Positions 1-12,679 are shown, counted from the first letter of the stretch. The stretch is DNA of 64,000 nt from Gordionus sp. m RMFG-2023 (GCF_954871325.1 NC_088777.1:18515366-18579365); one strand, 5' to 3'. The notes: generated by a model not told the origin, from the sequence alone. A program made the numbers and translations.

Positions 1-167
1 TTATAAAAAATAATGGAAAATATTAGAATAGCCCCTCACCTAATAAATATATATTTCGGAATCACATCTTAAAAATATAAAATACACTCTTGTTGAAGCA
101 ATAATGCCTTCTTTAGATTTTGGTAGTATGAAACGTTCCATTGTTTGGTTTTATTGAATGGTATCTT

Positions 168-668
168 GTGTAGGAATCTAAAAAAAATAATAAAATAGTA
201 TTTATAAAAATTTTAACTTACATTGCCTATGAGATAACCTTAAAAAACTTATTTAATATTATATGTATTTATTATGTAAGTTTGTATTTTGTGCAGGAAT
301 CTAAAAAAATAGTATTTATAAAAATTTTAAATTACATTGCCTATGAGATAACCTTAAAAAAAATATTTAATATATGTATTTATTATGTAAGTTTGTTTTT
401 TGTGCAGGAATCTAAAAAATAGTATTTATAAAAATTTTAACTTACATTGCCTATGAGATAACCTTAAAAAACTTATTTAATATTATATGTATTTATTATG
501 TAAGTTTGTATTTTGTGCACGAATCTAAAAAAATAGTATTTATAAAAATTTTAACTTACATTGCCTATGAGATAACCTTAAAAAACTTATCTAATATTAT
601 ATATATTTATTATGTAAGTTTGTTTTTTGTGCAGGAATCTAAAAAATAGTATTTATAAAAATTTTAAC
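168..668. repeat. Tandem repeat, about 112-125 bp x 4-5
   Basis: Successive copies begin with a GAATCTAAAAAA block at about 172, 297, 408, 521 and 634. Each continues with a run reading TAGTATTTATAAAAATTTTAA, ACTTACATTGCCTATGAGATAACC and TTATTATGTAAGTTTGT. Copies differ by a few substitutions and small indels, so the array is recent. No ORF and no link to other repeats in the window. Confidence 0.9.
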
Positions 669-1804
669 TTCCCTAAATCTGCCACTTAACGTGGTTAAAA
701 TAGAATAGATAAATGAATTTTCAAATATAAAATAAGATGCTCAGATAAAACGTAAGTATATGTAATGTTCAACTTGTTCTTGATTTTCAGTATCTTCAAG
801 ATTAAGATGTGTAAATTGAAAGTATATGGTTTTGCTCGATGTGGTGTCTGTTAAAAAATATAATTATTTACTGATGATTGAAGGTTTTGCTCGATGTTGT
901 GTCTGTTAAAAAAAATATCAATTATTATAATTATTATATGTTTTGTAATTGTTTTTTGTATTGAAATTCTTTTTTTGAAAATGGCGGTTCGATTTGGTTT
1001 ATGAATGCGTGTTTGATATGTTTAAGCTATGATGATTTTTATTGAATATATATATTATAGATTTGAATTCCTTAGCTCTTGTAGGATTATCTGCAAACAT
1101 TTTTTTCATACTAATGTTCCTTCCTGCCTATTGCCTCAAAATACTTCTGAAATGCTTTCCATGATTTATAGGAGATTAAATCCATTTTGCTAATATGATC
1201 TAAATTGGCTTAAAATTGCTATGATAGATAGATAGATAAATTATAGATATATAGAAAGAACAATATATTTGACATCAATTAAGACAAAATATTTACATTT
1301 CAACTTAGAAATATAATGCTATTTAAAATAAAATATAATATTATAGATGGCGCTAAATATCATGGAGATTAAAACTACAATTTAACATAACTTAAATACT
1401 TCCGAATTTGTTAATACTAATTAAATATTATTAAGAATCACTCTCTATTTAAGTAGGACAAACGTCCAATAATTAATAAAGAAGTTGAATATTACATAAT
1501 ATATTAACAAAATTATAATTGACTATTATCAGGTAAAATAATTGACTATATAATGTCACAGTTGTGACTGTAACTGCTATAATCATTTTGATTGGACAAA
1601 TAATATTTAAAAGAAAACTATTGGCTAAATTTGATTGACATATTTTGAGGATTATATATATAGATTACTACGTTATTCAATAATACCTACATTCTAAAAT
1701 TATTCAAAATCTTCGCATATATATTTAATAACAAACAATGATAATAATTAACAGAAGGATGACAAAGTCAATTCATATGAACAACTAAACCATTTTTCAA
1801 AGAT
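669..1804. other. AT-rich non-coding stretch with a short duplication
   Basis: A 54-bp period direct duplication lies at 828-930, where GGTTTTGCTCGATG recurs at 828 and 882, each followed by TGTGTCTGTTAAAAAA or close to it. A short GATA run is at 1224-1240. Otherwise I see no gene, RNA or recognisable transposon end. Confidence 0.6.
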
Positions 1805-2056
1805 TTGGAGGGAGTAAGACAAGATAAGAAAGTTTACGAACAAAAATCAACTTATATTCGATATGACAATACCCAGATGATGCCATATATTGAGAACAAC
1901 AGACATTATGATAATAATTACAAACATCAGTTTAGACAACCATGGCAGACTCGACCATATTATAGCAACCAAAGATTTTACAACCAAAATAACTATCATT
2001 TACCAAGACGAAACTATGACAGATTTTATGATCAAAATAGATGGGAAACTCCTTGA
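1805..2056 (+). pseudogene. Asn/Tyr/Arg/Gln-rich ORF fragment, unrecognised
   Basis: An open stretch of about 83 codons has no good ATG at its start and is strongly biased to N, Y, R and Q, with blocks such as RPYYSNQRFYNQNNY and LPRRNYDRFYDQNRW. An overlapping frame continues to 2201 with a glycine-rich tail. Gag-like regions and the linkers of LTR-retrotransposon polyproteins can look like this, but no zinc knuckle, protease or integrase motif is visible. It stands alone among repeats and is most likely a transposon remnant. Function not recognised. Confidence 0.25.
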
Positions 2057-2529
2057 ACACGAAAGATTTACGTCTAAAGAGAACCTAGGCGGGGTTCCTT
2101 TAGAGGGTGGAATGTTAAACATGGATTGGTTATTATATAGCGCAAATTTTTGTATGTTGCATTCATTAATTTACACAATTTATATTAACTTTACTTTATA
2201 GTTTCATTTAATTATTTAATAATTTTATTTTATATATAAAGGATAAATTTATTATAGTTTTAGAGTTAAATTATAGTTGAAATATTTATAAAATATATTT
2301 ATTTAATAAAAGTTTTAAATCTTTTTATTTTATCTTCCTTACTCCCTGCCAACCTTAACAAAAATAATGCTGATTTATGATGCTAACGTATTAATATTTA
2401 CTAATTATACAATTATTAAAAAAAATATCGCATTATCTTATATGATAAATTTGTTATTTTCTACAATTTATTTTCAAATTTTTTATAAATTTATATTATA
2501 GGTAAGAAAATAAAGCTTTATACATTTTG

Positions 2530-2718
2530 ATTTTGACTATTTAAAGTTTTTAAAAAAAGTATCTTGTATCTTAGATACTTTTTTTAAAAAAAAATACAAG
2601 TATCTTGTATCTTATATCTTATTGAAATTTTTCTAAAGTATCTTGTATCTTAAATACAAAATTTTATAAAGTATCTGTATCTGTATGAATACAATTTTCT
2701 GAAAATTTGCCCAACCCT
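2530..2718. repeat. TATCTTGTATCTTA-rich repeat, element edge
   Basis: The motif AGTATCTTGTATCTTA recurs at about 2560, 2600 and 2636, and the block ends in TTGCCCAACCCTGG near 2720. A similar block of alternating TATCT/AGATA words lies at about 46050-46200, inside the hAT element of intron 1, so this is a dispersed family. The other boundary is not defined. Confidence 0.5.
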
Positions 2719-2988
2719 GGCTAAAATATAAAATAGAAATGCTTGAAAATTTTTTAATTTTAAATATGGGCTAGACATTAGCCTGAAAAAAAATTATTAT
2801 GGTCTTTGGCGGGCTTGAGAAAATTTTCCCAACAATATGGTTTTCAGAGATTTACCTATCTCCAGGCTTGGGAAAAAATATCAAAATTATATGGGTTGGC
2901 CAGGTTTGAGAAAAAAAATTTCAGGCCAATGTCTGGTCCATATTTAAAATTAAAAAATTTTCAAGCATATCTATTTTAAATTTTACCC
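2719..2988. mobile_element. Palindromic MITE-like element
   Basis: The two halves are inverted copies. The left arm reads AAAATAGAAATGCTTGAAAA and goes on to a GGGCTAGACATT block; the right arm is its complement, with AATGTCTGGTCC and then TTTTCAAGCATATCTATTTT. The whole is about 270 bp and could fold on itself. The centre carries GGCTTGGGAAAAA-type words that also occur at 12.85-13.05 and 13.83-14.06 kb. No coding capacity. Confidence 0.7.
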
Positions 2989-3144
2989 AATATGATTTTT
3001 ATCACAAATTTAAATTTTATTCTAAATATAAAATTAAATTTAAGACATTATTATTCAATTACAATAGAAATAAATGTCAAAATAATGGGAAAGTTGCATG
3101 GGACGTGGTCTTTTGATCAGGCCTGTTGTGTCTGCAAAACAAAA

Positions 3145-3245
3145 TTTTCCAATGTCTAGCCCATATTTAAAATTCAAAAATTTAGAAGCATCTCTATTTT
3201 TAATTTTACCCAATATGATTCCTATCACAAATTTAAATTATGATA
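3145..3245. repeat. Fragment of the 2719 MITE family
   Basis: This stretch repeats, in the same orientation, the right arm of the 2719-2988 element and its flank: AATGTCTAGCCCATATTTAA, a CATCTCTATTTTTAATTTTACCC-like block, then TATCACAAATTTAAATTA. It is a partial direct duplication about 220 bp downstream of the original. Confidence 0.7.
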
Positions 3246-3361
3246 TTTCTAATACCCTTAATGCTCACGGGTTACATTGCAACAATTTTATCTCTTTTTC
3301 TCTTAGATTTTACTATAAAGCATATTTATTACCATATATACAAACTAACTAATTTCCCCTC

Positions 3362-3384
3362 AACCCCGTCATTCTTGACGGGTT
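3362..3384. repeat. CCCGTCA-loop-TGACGGG hairpin
   Basis: CCCGTCATTCTTGACGGG forms a 7-bp stem with a 4-base loop. The same hairpin, with a slightly different loop, is at 14328-14346. It is conspicuous in A+T-rich surroundings and is probably part of a dispersed repeat. Confidence 0.6.
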
Positions 3385-3508
3385 ATTAGCTAGTAGGTTT
3401 GATAAAAACCTAAATATATTAAAACTTACAAATCAAATTATATTAATTAAAAATGAGTAAATATTTCTACTAAAGCTAAAAAAGAGTAAATTATGAACAG
3501 GATTGTGC

Positions 3509-6056
3509 ATTTGACCGATCAAATACGATTCGGCCAATTGACCGATATTTGACAGGTCAAATATGATCAAATTCAAATAAATGTTTTTTACGCCAATATT
3601 AACTTTATTTTATATATATAAATATAAATTTCATAATATTTTTTTAATTAATTTCATAGATAATGCATCGCCCTCCGTGGGATAGTCTTGTCCGATTCAT
3701 ATTTATTATCATTATTTTTTTTAATATATTTAATCAATATTAAGTATGATATACTCTTACCAATTTTCCTGTTGTAGAAGTCTTTAATTGATTTCTATTT
3801 TTCATATGAATATTGCCCCAAACAAACCAATTTCTTTCTGAAGAAGGAGTCGAACTAGGAAATGTTAGTAAAATATTAGCTACTTCTCTTAATGGGCAAG
3901 GGGCAAGTGCATTCCACCAACTTGAGGCCGAAATCAGATTGTTACTTATGGAAGTTTCCAATTTCCACATATTTTGACTATTAAATATGCTGCTTTTACT
4001 TCTGAAATTTATTATATCACTTAAAATATTTTGATTATCACCACCTTGTAAAACACCTAATTCTTTATGCTTCATCAAATTCAGTACTAGTAAGATGCGC
4101 CCCTTGATATTTGGGTTCAATAAATAAGCAGTATCTCTTTCAAACATAACTTAATTTTTTTTTTGGGAGAAAATATAGAATCAAGGCATGATTGTATTAT
4201 TAGTTTTTCCAAATTAAGCATCTCGTTTTTTACGCGGGCTAAAGTACATTTATCCCCTTGCACTTTCAACAATGATGTAGCTTAAGGTAGGAGTATAGCT
4301 AAAAATTTTAAATTTATCGTCCAAAATATTCCATGGTAATTTCTATGGGACAAATATCACATACAGCTTCTTCAACAACTGATGCTTACAGAGCTTTCTT
4401 TCATATTTGTATTTGCTCCATATATTTTATTGACGATACTATCTTGTTTGGCTAATTGTATTTAATGTAGATGGTACCATGTTTATTCTTATTAGGGAAA
4501 ATACTGCAGCTGGTATGTGTTTATTCTTGAAAAATTTAACAATTTTTTTAATTATTGAAATATGGTAACTGTTATCATTCAATCGTTCAAAATCGTGAAA
4601 GAATAACTGCAATGTATGCGCTGCACAACCATAACATTGTATATGATTATAAATAGATTTAGATTCCAGGCTGCTTTCATGTTAACGTCATTATCAGTAA
4701 CTAAAGAATATACTTTTACCGGATTCAATTCATGAATTACATTTTAAAATTTCTGGGCAATATTGCCATATGGCGATTTTCCTCAGTATTTAAAAATTTG
4801 TAGAATACTGGAACAGGCGTCATCACCATAAAATTAATAATACTCTCGTTTCTGATGTTGCTCCAGTTATCTGATAAATTTGATATGAGAAGCTTTATCT
4901 ATTATATCATTATATCTGCAACTTTCGTCTCCATATCTCCAAACGCTTTGTCTAGAAGATATCCAGTCAGCTGCCTTCGCCTGGGTACATTGTAAATAGG
5001 ACGTATTTTTAAAACAATTCTTGAATGTAGGGATTTTCAGTGATGTGAAAAGGTAAATTACTCGCATATACAGTCTTTGCAAACAATTGATCGAGCTTAT
5101 TTATCTATATACAAGATTGAGATTTACATTTTATCGCCTTGCTTATAGATTTATCAGAGATAATGGAATCAAATTCTACTGTGTCACAAGACAAAATATT
5201 GTCAATTTGATAAACATTCTCAATAATTCTACCCAATTTGTCATTAGAGCTAGAGGTATTACAAATTAAATTTGTGTGATTTTTTGTAGATGTTGATATT
5301 TTGGAATTTGAATAAATTTTTTCCTTAATGACAGGACACATAGTACAGTACAGCTGCTTAATAAATGCTTGACCATTCTATCAACGTAGGTAATATAGGC
5401 TTGCGAAACCTGCATATCGCTTTAACTGATTTTTCATCGCGCACTTCTTGAAAATGTCAAACTTGATGCTTTGGTTTGACCATAATCCCTAGTATATTAA
5501 AATTTAACTATAAAAGATTTTGATTATTGGAAAGTTAATCAATCTTTTTTTTAAAAAAAATTCTCAATTATATTATATTAAATTTATCTAAAATAAAAAT
5601 CACATTTATTGGAAAAAAACACAATATTAGTAAATCACAGTAATATAAAGTCATTAATTTTTGCGATCTTTTATCGATTGAGATCTAAGTTCCTTTTATC
5701 AATCAATTATTTCTAATTTAGCTTAATATTATATAAATTATAATATATAACTTTTTACCAGAATTGAATAATTATTTTGTAAATCTGACCAGAACAAATA
5801 AAATGTAAATTAATTTATAAATTCAAATGTAGCAAGTGGAAGTAAAATAAAAATTATTATAATTTGTACTCGGCTAAATATAAATTTATTTAAAAATAAA
5901 CCATGACTTAGCTAAATTAATGCATACTATTTAATTATATCAAAATATTTATTCACCAGCAATATTTTAGAGCATTTTACCGTATTTGACTGGTCAAAGC
6001 AATGACATGTCATTGGGTCAAATACTCCTCAGTCAATTGACCAAATTTGACCGTAG
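3509..6056. mobile_element. Old hAT element, ends uncertain
   Basis: A decayed hAT transposase on the minus strand (3740-5490) is flanked on both sides by clusters of TTGACC/GGTCAA words: CAATTGACCGATATTTGAC near 3536, and CAATTGACCAAATTTGACC near 6035. Such subterminal repeats suggest the element limits, but I could not match clean terminal inverted repeats or a TSD. The ends are therefore approximate. Confidence 0.5.
3740..5490 (-). pseudogene. hAT transposase pseudogene with BED-finger and dimerisation domain
   Basis: Reading the minus strand from about 5490: a BED-type zinc-finger start (VKAICRF... with later HLL..C spacing, needing frame jumps), then a catalytic-core block around 4690 reading VTDNDVNMKAAW, followed after a break by GCAAHTLQLFFHDF. 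The best preserved part is the C-terminal hAT dimerisation region at 3740-4147, with WWN, PLREVANILLTFPSSTPSSERN and a tail ending KLVRVYH. Stops and frameshifts separate the blocks, so no active protein is made. Only the C-terminal 135 codons are open. hAT transposases cut and paste DNA and leave 8-bp target duplications. Confidence 0.8.
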
Positions 6057-6208
6057 GAAATAAACTTATCTTAATATAACAAGACTAGAAAAATAGATTT
6101 GATAACTCCAACCATTTTCTCATTTCTTAAAGAAAAACTCTGAAACCATATGTAGGGCATGGAAATATTTATGGTATATAAGTTTAACATAACAAAACAT
6201 TATGATGC

Positions 6209-7065
6209 CTATCAACTAGAGGTCTGCATTGGGTGGGGTTTCGGCTCGCCACCCACGCCTCCCATCTAAGCCAGTGGGTTGGGCAAAAAAATTTTAAGAA
6301 CGGGCAGGTGGGCGGGCAGGTTAAAAATTTTTTAAACTATGGGCGAGTGGGTGGGCGGGTTAAAATATTTAAACAATGGGGGAAGAGGCGGGTTAAAAAA
6401 AATTAAAAATCATTAAAGTAAATATTAATAAAAAATTGTCCTTATGAACTTTTTTGGATATTAAAAATTAAAATGTCCTTTTTTGGTATCATAAAAAAAT
6501 AAACTCTTTTGTGTCTACCTTGATGAAGATGACGAGATTTGCCAAAGCTATCAAGTTTAGTAAGAAAAATATGGGCAATCTGCAACTAGTGCTTCTTCTA
6601 AACAAGGATTTAGCATTGCTTTTTAGAACAAAGAAGAACATGTTTGAATCCAGATAATGTCGATTCATTATCGTTATAATTACACATAATATCAATTTTA
6701 AATTTATATATTTTTCATAAATATTTTATTTGATCAAATAAGTTATCCATAATTTTAATTAAATATTTTTTTATGCTTAGTAATTTCCTAAATTATAAAA
6801 CTTTTTGAAAAGATGTAATGCTAATTATTTTTTATTAGATGCATAAAAAATTAAGAATGGACGTGATTAAATTTTATAATAGAGGGTTTGGGTTAAAAAT
6901 TTTATAAATAATTGGTGGGCGGGTAAAAAATTTTAGACTAATGAGCGGGGGGGCAGGTATATTTTTTTTGAAAAACTTTGGGCGGGCTGGGAGAGCGGTT
7001 TAAATTTTTTAAATCATTGGGTGGGCGGGCTTATGGTCCAAAAACCCGCCCAATGTACTATCAAC
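6209..7065. mobile_element. hAT element, GGGCGGG family, with perfect 8-bp TSD
   Basis: The target duplication CTATCAAC is at 6209-6216 and 7058-7065. The element (6217-7057) begins TAGAGGTCTGCATTGGGTGG and ends in CCAAAAACCCGCCCAATG, so the terminal inverted repeats centre on a GC-rich CATTGGGCGGG core repeated inside both ends. The right end has lost its last bases. The interior keeps a worn + strand relic of the hAT dimerisation region (about 6530-6680) matching the better copy at 55304-56494. Confidence 0.9.
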
Positions 7066-7387
7066 AACCCATAAGATATGAATAAGTAAAGTAATCAAGA
7101 ATACTGTAGCATGTATATTGCATACTTAAGAATATAAATTCACTTTTTTATTATCCTGTCAGAAACGGAAGTGATAATCTTTGCTATATCTACTTCTACC
7201 TTTATTATCAGACTACTTAAAAATATCGTTTTATATAATAAAACTTGTGGACATCATATATGGGATCTATATATTAGTGAAAATACATGATGCACGTCTC
7301 AACTCCATTTGGTGATAAAATTTTATTTCGAGTTATGATGCATAGCATAGCGTTAAACTTTATTGATTTTTATGTGTTTTATTAAAA
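7066..7387. other. AT-rich spacer
   Basis: Between two hAT insertions. I see no ORF, RNA or repeat here. Confidence 0.5.
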
Positions 7388-9582
7388 TATGATAGTAGAG
7401 GTGGGCGCGGGCCTAATTTTTTATTCACGGCCCGCCCGCTCACGGTGGTAATAAAAAAATGTCACGCCCATTCACGCTTAACACTAAAAAATATTTCGAC
7501 CCAACCCGCCCGCTCACGAAAAGCAATATTTTGATTCACGCCTGTCACGCCCGAAAATTCACGGTGTTTTTAAATTTTTCGAAACTATTGCTATAATTTT
7601 ACCCTTTTTTGAATTCATTCTATTTATTTCTCTAATTTCATAATCCATATTAATAACAAAAAATAAATACAATCTATAAATCAAAATTTATTTGGAAAAA
7701 GAAGAATGTCCATCTTTTTTTATTTCAATTGTGTACGCCTTTCCTCTAGTAAGAGATTGACTACAGAAAATAACCTTTCACTAGAAGCCGAACTTGCAGC
7801 TGACAAAATATTACTCGATAATTTTCTCAAAAAAGGAAATAAATATTCCTGCTTCCAAAACTTCAAAATATTGTCTTGTTATTTATTTTATATGAATCTT
7901 TTAAGTTCATCCTCACAGCTTTCATGGGTGATGTTGATGCTTCATCAGAATCATCTAGAAATATACGGTCTTTTATGAGTGTAGGATGAATTAGGAAAGT
8001 GATAGTTGGTATTAATTATTTAGAATATACGGTTTTTTATGAGTTTAGGATAAGTTAGGAAAGTTATAAATGGTAGTTAGCATCGACTTATGCATATCAT
8101 CTAATTTTATAACATTTAGCATTTTTAAGATAGTTTTATATATATCATTTTCTTCTTTTATTAAAAACTTAAGTCTTTTGAAATTCGGATCTAGAATTAA
8201 GCCTACTATAGTGGCTGCATAATAATCTTTTAAATGAAATCTTGTTCTGTATTTTAAGGTTTTGATTATTATTGTATCACGTTCAGAAGGTTAACAAAAT
8301 TTTATTAATTTTTGTTTCCATAGACAAACTTTATTTATTGTGAAACGAGAATCTGCTCTCAGATTATCCGAGCATTCTTTAAATATTTATAAAAATTTAT
8401 CTAACTCGCGTATGCTGCTGATATCATTTGTGGCTAATCTATTTAATTCTTGCTTGCTAAACAAGTACACCTGAATTTCAGAATATGATTTTAAGAAACT
8501 CTGTATTATGATATAAACAGAGTTCCATCTTGTTATTCTCGCTATTACATATTGTTTAAGGGTGTGGCTTTGTTAGCTATTAGCTGTGTTTGAAATATTG
8601 TACCATTTTTTTTACACCATTTATATTTAAGGCTATTTCAGTTAAACAATTGCCAAAAATTTAATGCATAATATTATTTAGTATATGGCATATACATGCT
8701 AGCGTTTCGTCATCTTTGAATGCACTTATAAGATTTGCTCCGTTATCACTCACAACTATACATTTATTTAAGTAATTTTCTACTTCTGTATATTCTCCTA
8801 AAATTGAATTGACTACACTTTTAATTTTGACGTTTTTTTCATCCATTGCCCTTATGGCCAAAACAAATGTTTTTAATTAAAATCCTTAATGATAATATGT
8901 CCTATAATGGTTAAAAAACTTAGATTTTTATAGTCATCCGTCCAAATATCAGTGATTATGGACAATGATCATGGTTTTAATCTTAAATTTTATTTCATGG
9001 TATATTTTTGACCCATAGTATTCATGAGAGTTTTCCGGTTTACAACTTTTATATCTTGTTATCCATATGTAACACCAACATTTATCTCTTGGCCTAGCTT
9101 GTAAAATCCTTATCTTTCTGTTGCATTTAAAGATTGAAGATCTTTACAAATAAAATATAACTGACTTTTCTGTAAAAAGTTTAAGCAAAATTTAGCATAA
9201 AGTCTCGCGATAAAAAACATCTAAACATAAAAAGAAAATAAAACTAACAAAATGATACCGGATGTTGTTTATAAAATGCGGAAGATTTTTAGTTTTTATT
9301 CTTTTTTAAAAAAGAACTAAATTAAATAAGAAAATATATAATATAATTATAAAATATAAAATTGCAAATTTATATTTATAAAAAACAATTTTAAAAATTA
9401 AAATTTCCGTGATTCACGGGAAATTTATGTTCACGCCCGATCACGCCGGGAAAATTTTGGGAAGGCCCGTTAAGCCCAGTCACGCCTTGGAATTTAAAAT
9501 TTATTCACACTCACCCCGTGACCCACCGTGACACGATGGGTCATGTCTAATTTCACGGTCCACGCCCACCTCTATATGATAG
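7388..9582. mobile_element. hAT element with perfect 8-bp TSD
   Basis: TATGATAG at 7388-7395 is repeated at 9575-9582. The element (7396-9574, 2179 bp) starts TAGAGGTGGGCGCGGGCC and ends CCACGCCCACCTCTA. Both ends are studded with TTCACGCCC/CACGCCCG words, forming long, repetitive GC-rich subterminal regions. A broken minus-strand transposase fills the middle. Confidence 0.93.
7700..8990 (-). pseudogene. hAT transposase pseudogene
   Basis: On the minus strand a 66-codon block at 8661-8861 shows the catalytic-core signature VVSDNGANLISAF followed by CICHILN, the DN..N and C..H-LN arrangement of hAT enzymes. Further down, near 7735-7830, the dimerisation motif SAASSASSERLFSVVNLLLE can be read. 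Stops and frameshifts lie between them. It belongs to the 7396-9574 element and is inactive. Confidence 0.8.
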
Positions 9583-10480
9583 TATTGATGTCACGTTTTT
9601 AACAATAATAAAAATAAGAAAAACAAAAATCTATATTATAATTTTCCGATGTCCTCACTACGTCATCGTGACGTCATGTCATCGCTACGTCATATCATCG
9701 CTACGCATTTATTTATTTTTTTATTTGTTGTTTTATTTATTTATTATTTTTTTTCAATATCTATACAAACAGATGAGCCTATAATTCAGTTAACTATGCA
9801 ACTGTAGGATGCCAAAGTAAAACCCTAAATATTCTTTTAATTTATTTTTACAAAATTTTACACCTATGCAACTATTGGATGCCAAAGTATTGCATTAAAT
9901 ATATCTTATTTCAAATTATTCATATAATCATTAATATTTTATAAAGCTACCATTCAAAAAAAATACATTTACTCAATAAAATATTACTATCAAAACAATT
10001 AGTACTCAAGAAGTTGCTAATAGTGAAAATAATTATAAATGTAAAATACAAAATGATACATTTACAATATTCAAATTTAAATTTCAAGATTCATTTTTTT
10101 TTAAAAAAGCATTTTATTATATTATAAAATCAAAATATAATAATAACCTTTTATACTCTAATAAATATTTATATATTAATGATAAAGTTATATATCATAA
10201 ATTTCATTTATTACATTGTAAAGGGGGGAATTTTAAATACACATTTTATTAAGGGTGGCTATTTTCATTTTTGTCAATGTGTTAAGCGAATTTAGCACAA
10301 GGATGTGACCTACCCCCCCTACCCCCTTTTTCAATCTACTAATTAGTAATATGATACATAATATTTTCATTATATTACAATATTCAAAATTAATTTTCTT
10401 ATTTAATTTATTTTTAAATTTCAAGATTTATTTTTTTTTATAAAAAAGCATTTTATAAATTTATAAAATCAAAATATAAT
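9583..10480. other. Non-coding, with short local repeats
   Basis: 9656-9710 carries several ACGTCAT/ATCGCTACG words including a TGACGTCA palindrome. CTATGCAACTRTWGGATGCC occurs at about 9796 and 9866. A block of CAAGATTYATTTTTTT and AAAAAAGCATTTTAT at about 10083-10160 is repeated at 10424-10495. C-rich and G-rich runs lie near 10225 and 10310-10326. No gene seen. Confidence 0.55.
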
Positions 10481-10675
10481 AATAACCTTGATCATAGTAC
10501 AAAAAAAGTATAAGAATCATTTATTTTTATTTCATGGTTAACAATTATTTTTATTTCATGGATAACAAATAATGATGCGAACATTAATCATTAGGCACTA
10601 TAAAAAATAAATTGTTGCAGTGAACACAATTTCAATCCATATTTTTCTCCATAACTTAATTTTTGAAGTTATCTC
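10480..10675. repeat. Left part of dispersed repeat R, copy 1
   Basis: This block, from TTGATCATAGTACAAAAAAA to TTGAAGTTATCTC, matches 13430-13620 and continues, after the LTR insertion, at 12680-13140. The match shows that copy 1 is interrupted at ATCTC by the 10676-12679 insertion, while copy 2 keeps the uninterrupted site. Confidence 0.8.
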
Positions 10676-10689
10676 TGTTGTAGACATGC

Positions 10690-12342
10690 AAATTTTTAGT
10701 GATGTTAAAAGTTACTTTTGAAACATAACTAGTTACAGTTACTAGTTACTATTACAAGTCATCCTTTCATAATAATAATAATAAGAATACGACTCAAATT
10801 TCTTTATTAAAAAACACCAACAACAATATCTATACATTATCAAAAAAATTACAAATCATAAATATCTAATTATCTAATTCTTCATGTCCCAAAGGTCCAT
10901 TATTAGTTCCTCGCTGACATCTTCTCGAATTAATCCAAACTCTTCATCCCAAAATGGATAACAAAAGAATCCTTTCCCATCAACCCATCATGTGTTCATC
11001 ACCTCCTCTTCTTCCCCCAAGGAAAACTTATTTCCCCTGTCAGAAAATAACTGACATTTGATGTATTATATTAAATTTATTTCTTCTTTTTTTCAACAGT
11101 TACAACAGTTACATTGGCAAAAACATAATTAGTTACAGTTACTAATTACATTTTTACAAAAGTAACTAGTTATTAGTTACAGTTATTTTCAAAATTAACT
11201 AGTTATTAGTTACAGTTATTTTCCAAAGTAACTAGTTACTTACTTTATACATCCTTTATATGCGCATTATTTATTTATTGAATGCATTTATTTAAAATAA
11301 AAAAAATTAGGATAAACAAAGTATAATCAGTTATTTAAAATAATATACAATTTATTTATATAAAAAAATATCGCAAAATTGAATATTTACATCCAATATA
11401 AAAATATATATTTGCATTGAAAAAAAAACATTTATTTTTCATAAAAATTAGAATCTAATAAATGTTTATTTGCTTTTAACAACAAATTAATTTCAAAGTT
11501 ATTATCTAGGAGACGTGCTCGTTTATCTCCAAAAACCAGCTTACCTAGACTGAATAAGCGCTCTACGGGAGCACTTGATGTTAGAACAACATTATATTTA
11601 ATAAAGAGTAATTTTAACTTTGGAAAATCGTTATATAAAGAAAAAGTGTTGTTATTAGATTTGATAAAGTTTTCTATAAGTTCATTATCCAGAATATTTT
11701 GGCGCTTTAGGTCAAAAAATCCAACTACATCAAGTGATGTTGGTTTTGAGCATGATTCATTTGTCTGGGATTCACTTGGAGGTATTAAGGTATTTATTAA
11801 ATTTAAAATTTCCTCCTTTTTTGCTTTATTCCTTTCTTGCCTAATCCAAGGCCAGTCAGTTTTAAATAAAGGGTGAAGAATTGCAGCAATGATGTTGTCA
11901 TTATCATAAAGATTATTAAACCTATAACATGTTATTATTAATTTATAAATAATTATTTGATTTTAGTTACCTTTTTTCAATACTAGCTAATATAGTATCC
12001 TTTAGAGGTTGACAATATTTTAATCCCTGCACATCTGCCATACATATAAGTATTTGTGTTATTGTTGGGAACAATCAGACATTTTCACAAAATTTTAAAT
12101 TAATAAATTTAATTTAAAAAATAAATTTAATTTAAAATTAATTTATCACAACATATTAAAAATAAAATTAATTATTTGAATATATCTTTAAAAGTAACTA
12201 GTTACTTTTGGCAGTTACATTTCAAAAATTTTAACTAGTTACAATTTTAAAAATATAACTAGTTACAGTTATTTTTAGCCAATACAGGTAACTAGTTACA
12301 AAGTTACAAGTAACTAGTTACCTTAACATCACTAAAATTTTT
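10690..12342. mobile_element. hAT element inside the solo LTR
   Basis: The element (10698-12334) begins AGTGATGTTAAAAGTTAC and ends TAACATCACTA. Both ends carry many TAACTAGTTACAGTTA words, a subterminal repeat array. The flanks AAATTTTT at 10690-10697 and 12335-12342 fit an 8-bp TSD, though such A/T words are easily matched by chance. It holds an open C-terminal half of a transposase on the minus strand. Confidence 0.8.
11432..12041 (-). CDS. C-terminal half of hAT transposase, two exons, uninterrupted
   Basis: Minus-strand exon 12041-11971, a 49-bp GT-AG intron (11970-11922), then exon 11921-11432. The phase is kept across the junction and the 186-codon frame has no stop. It starts MADVQGLKYCQPLKDTILAS and joins into EKRFNNLYDNDN, the usual hAT region before the C-terminus. 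It then runs through ILHPLFKTDWPWIRQ to the dimerisation domain FIKYNVVLTSSAPVERLFSL and ends in a lysine-rich tail. The N-terminal DNA-binding and first catalytic parts are absent, so it cannot transpose alone. Preservation of this half suggests recent truncation or retained use as a partner or repressor; the latter is only inference. Confidence 0.75.
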
Positions 12343-12679
12343 GTTTTCAAGAGAAAGGAAATTAATTTTTGTATTATTCATATTTCAGAAACGGTTTTTT
12401 ATTTTAATTTAAAGATCAATTGGATGTTAAAATGAATGATTATAAAATTTGAATAATTGTTGGATAAAAAAAAAGATATAAAAGATGGTTATACAAAATT
12501 AAAATAAAAACTTTTTATCTTTCGCATATAATTTATATTAATATTAACTTTTTCTTATATTTTTTTACTTTCTTTTTTAATCTTTCTCTTATAATTTTTT
12601 ATTATTTGATAATTATTATTTATAGTTTATGGTTATGAATAAAACGTTAAAATCTTAAAATATTTTCTCCATTACAACA

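Noticed and set aside
168-668. CRISPR-like array
   Set aside because: The copies are contiguous tandem repeats without unique spacers, in a eukaryotic genome.
1805-2201. A retrotransposon gag-pol gene
   Set aside because: Composition is suggestive, but no zinc knuckle, protease, reverse transcriptase or integrase motif and no LTRs were found nearby.
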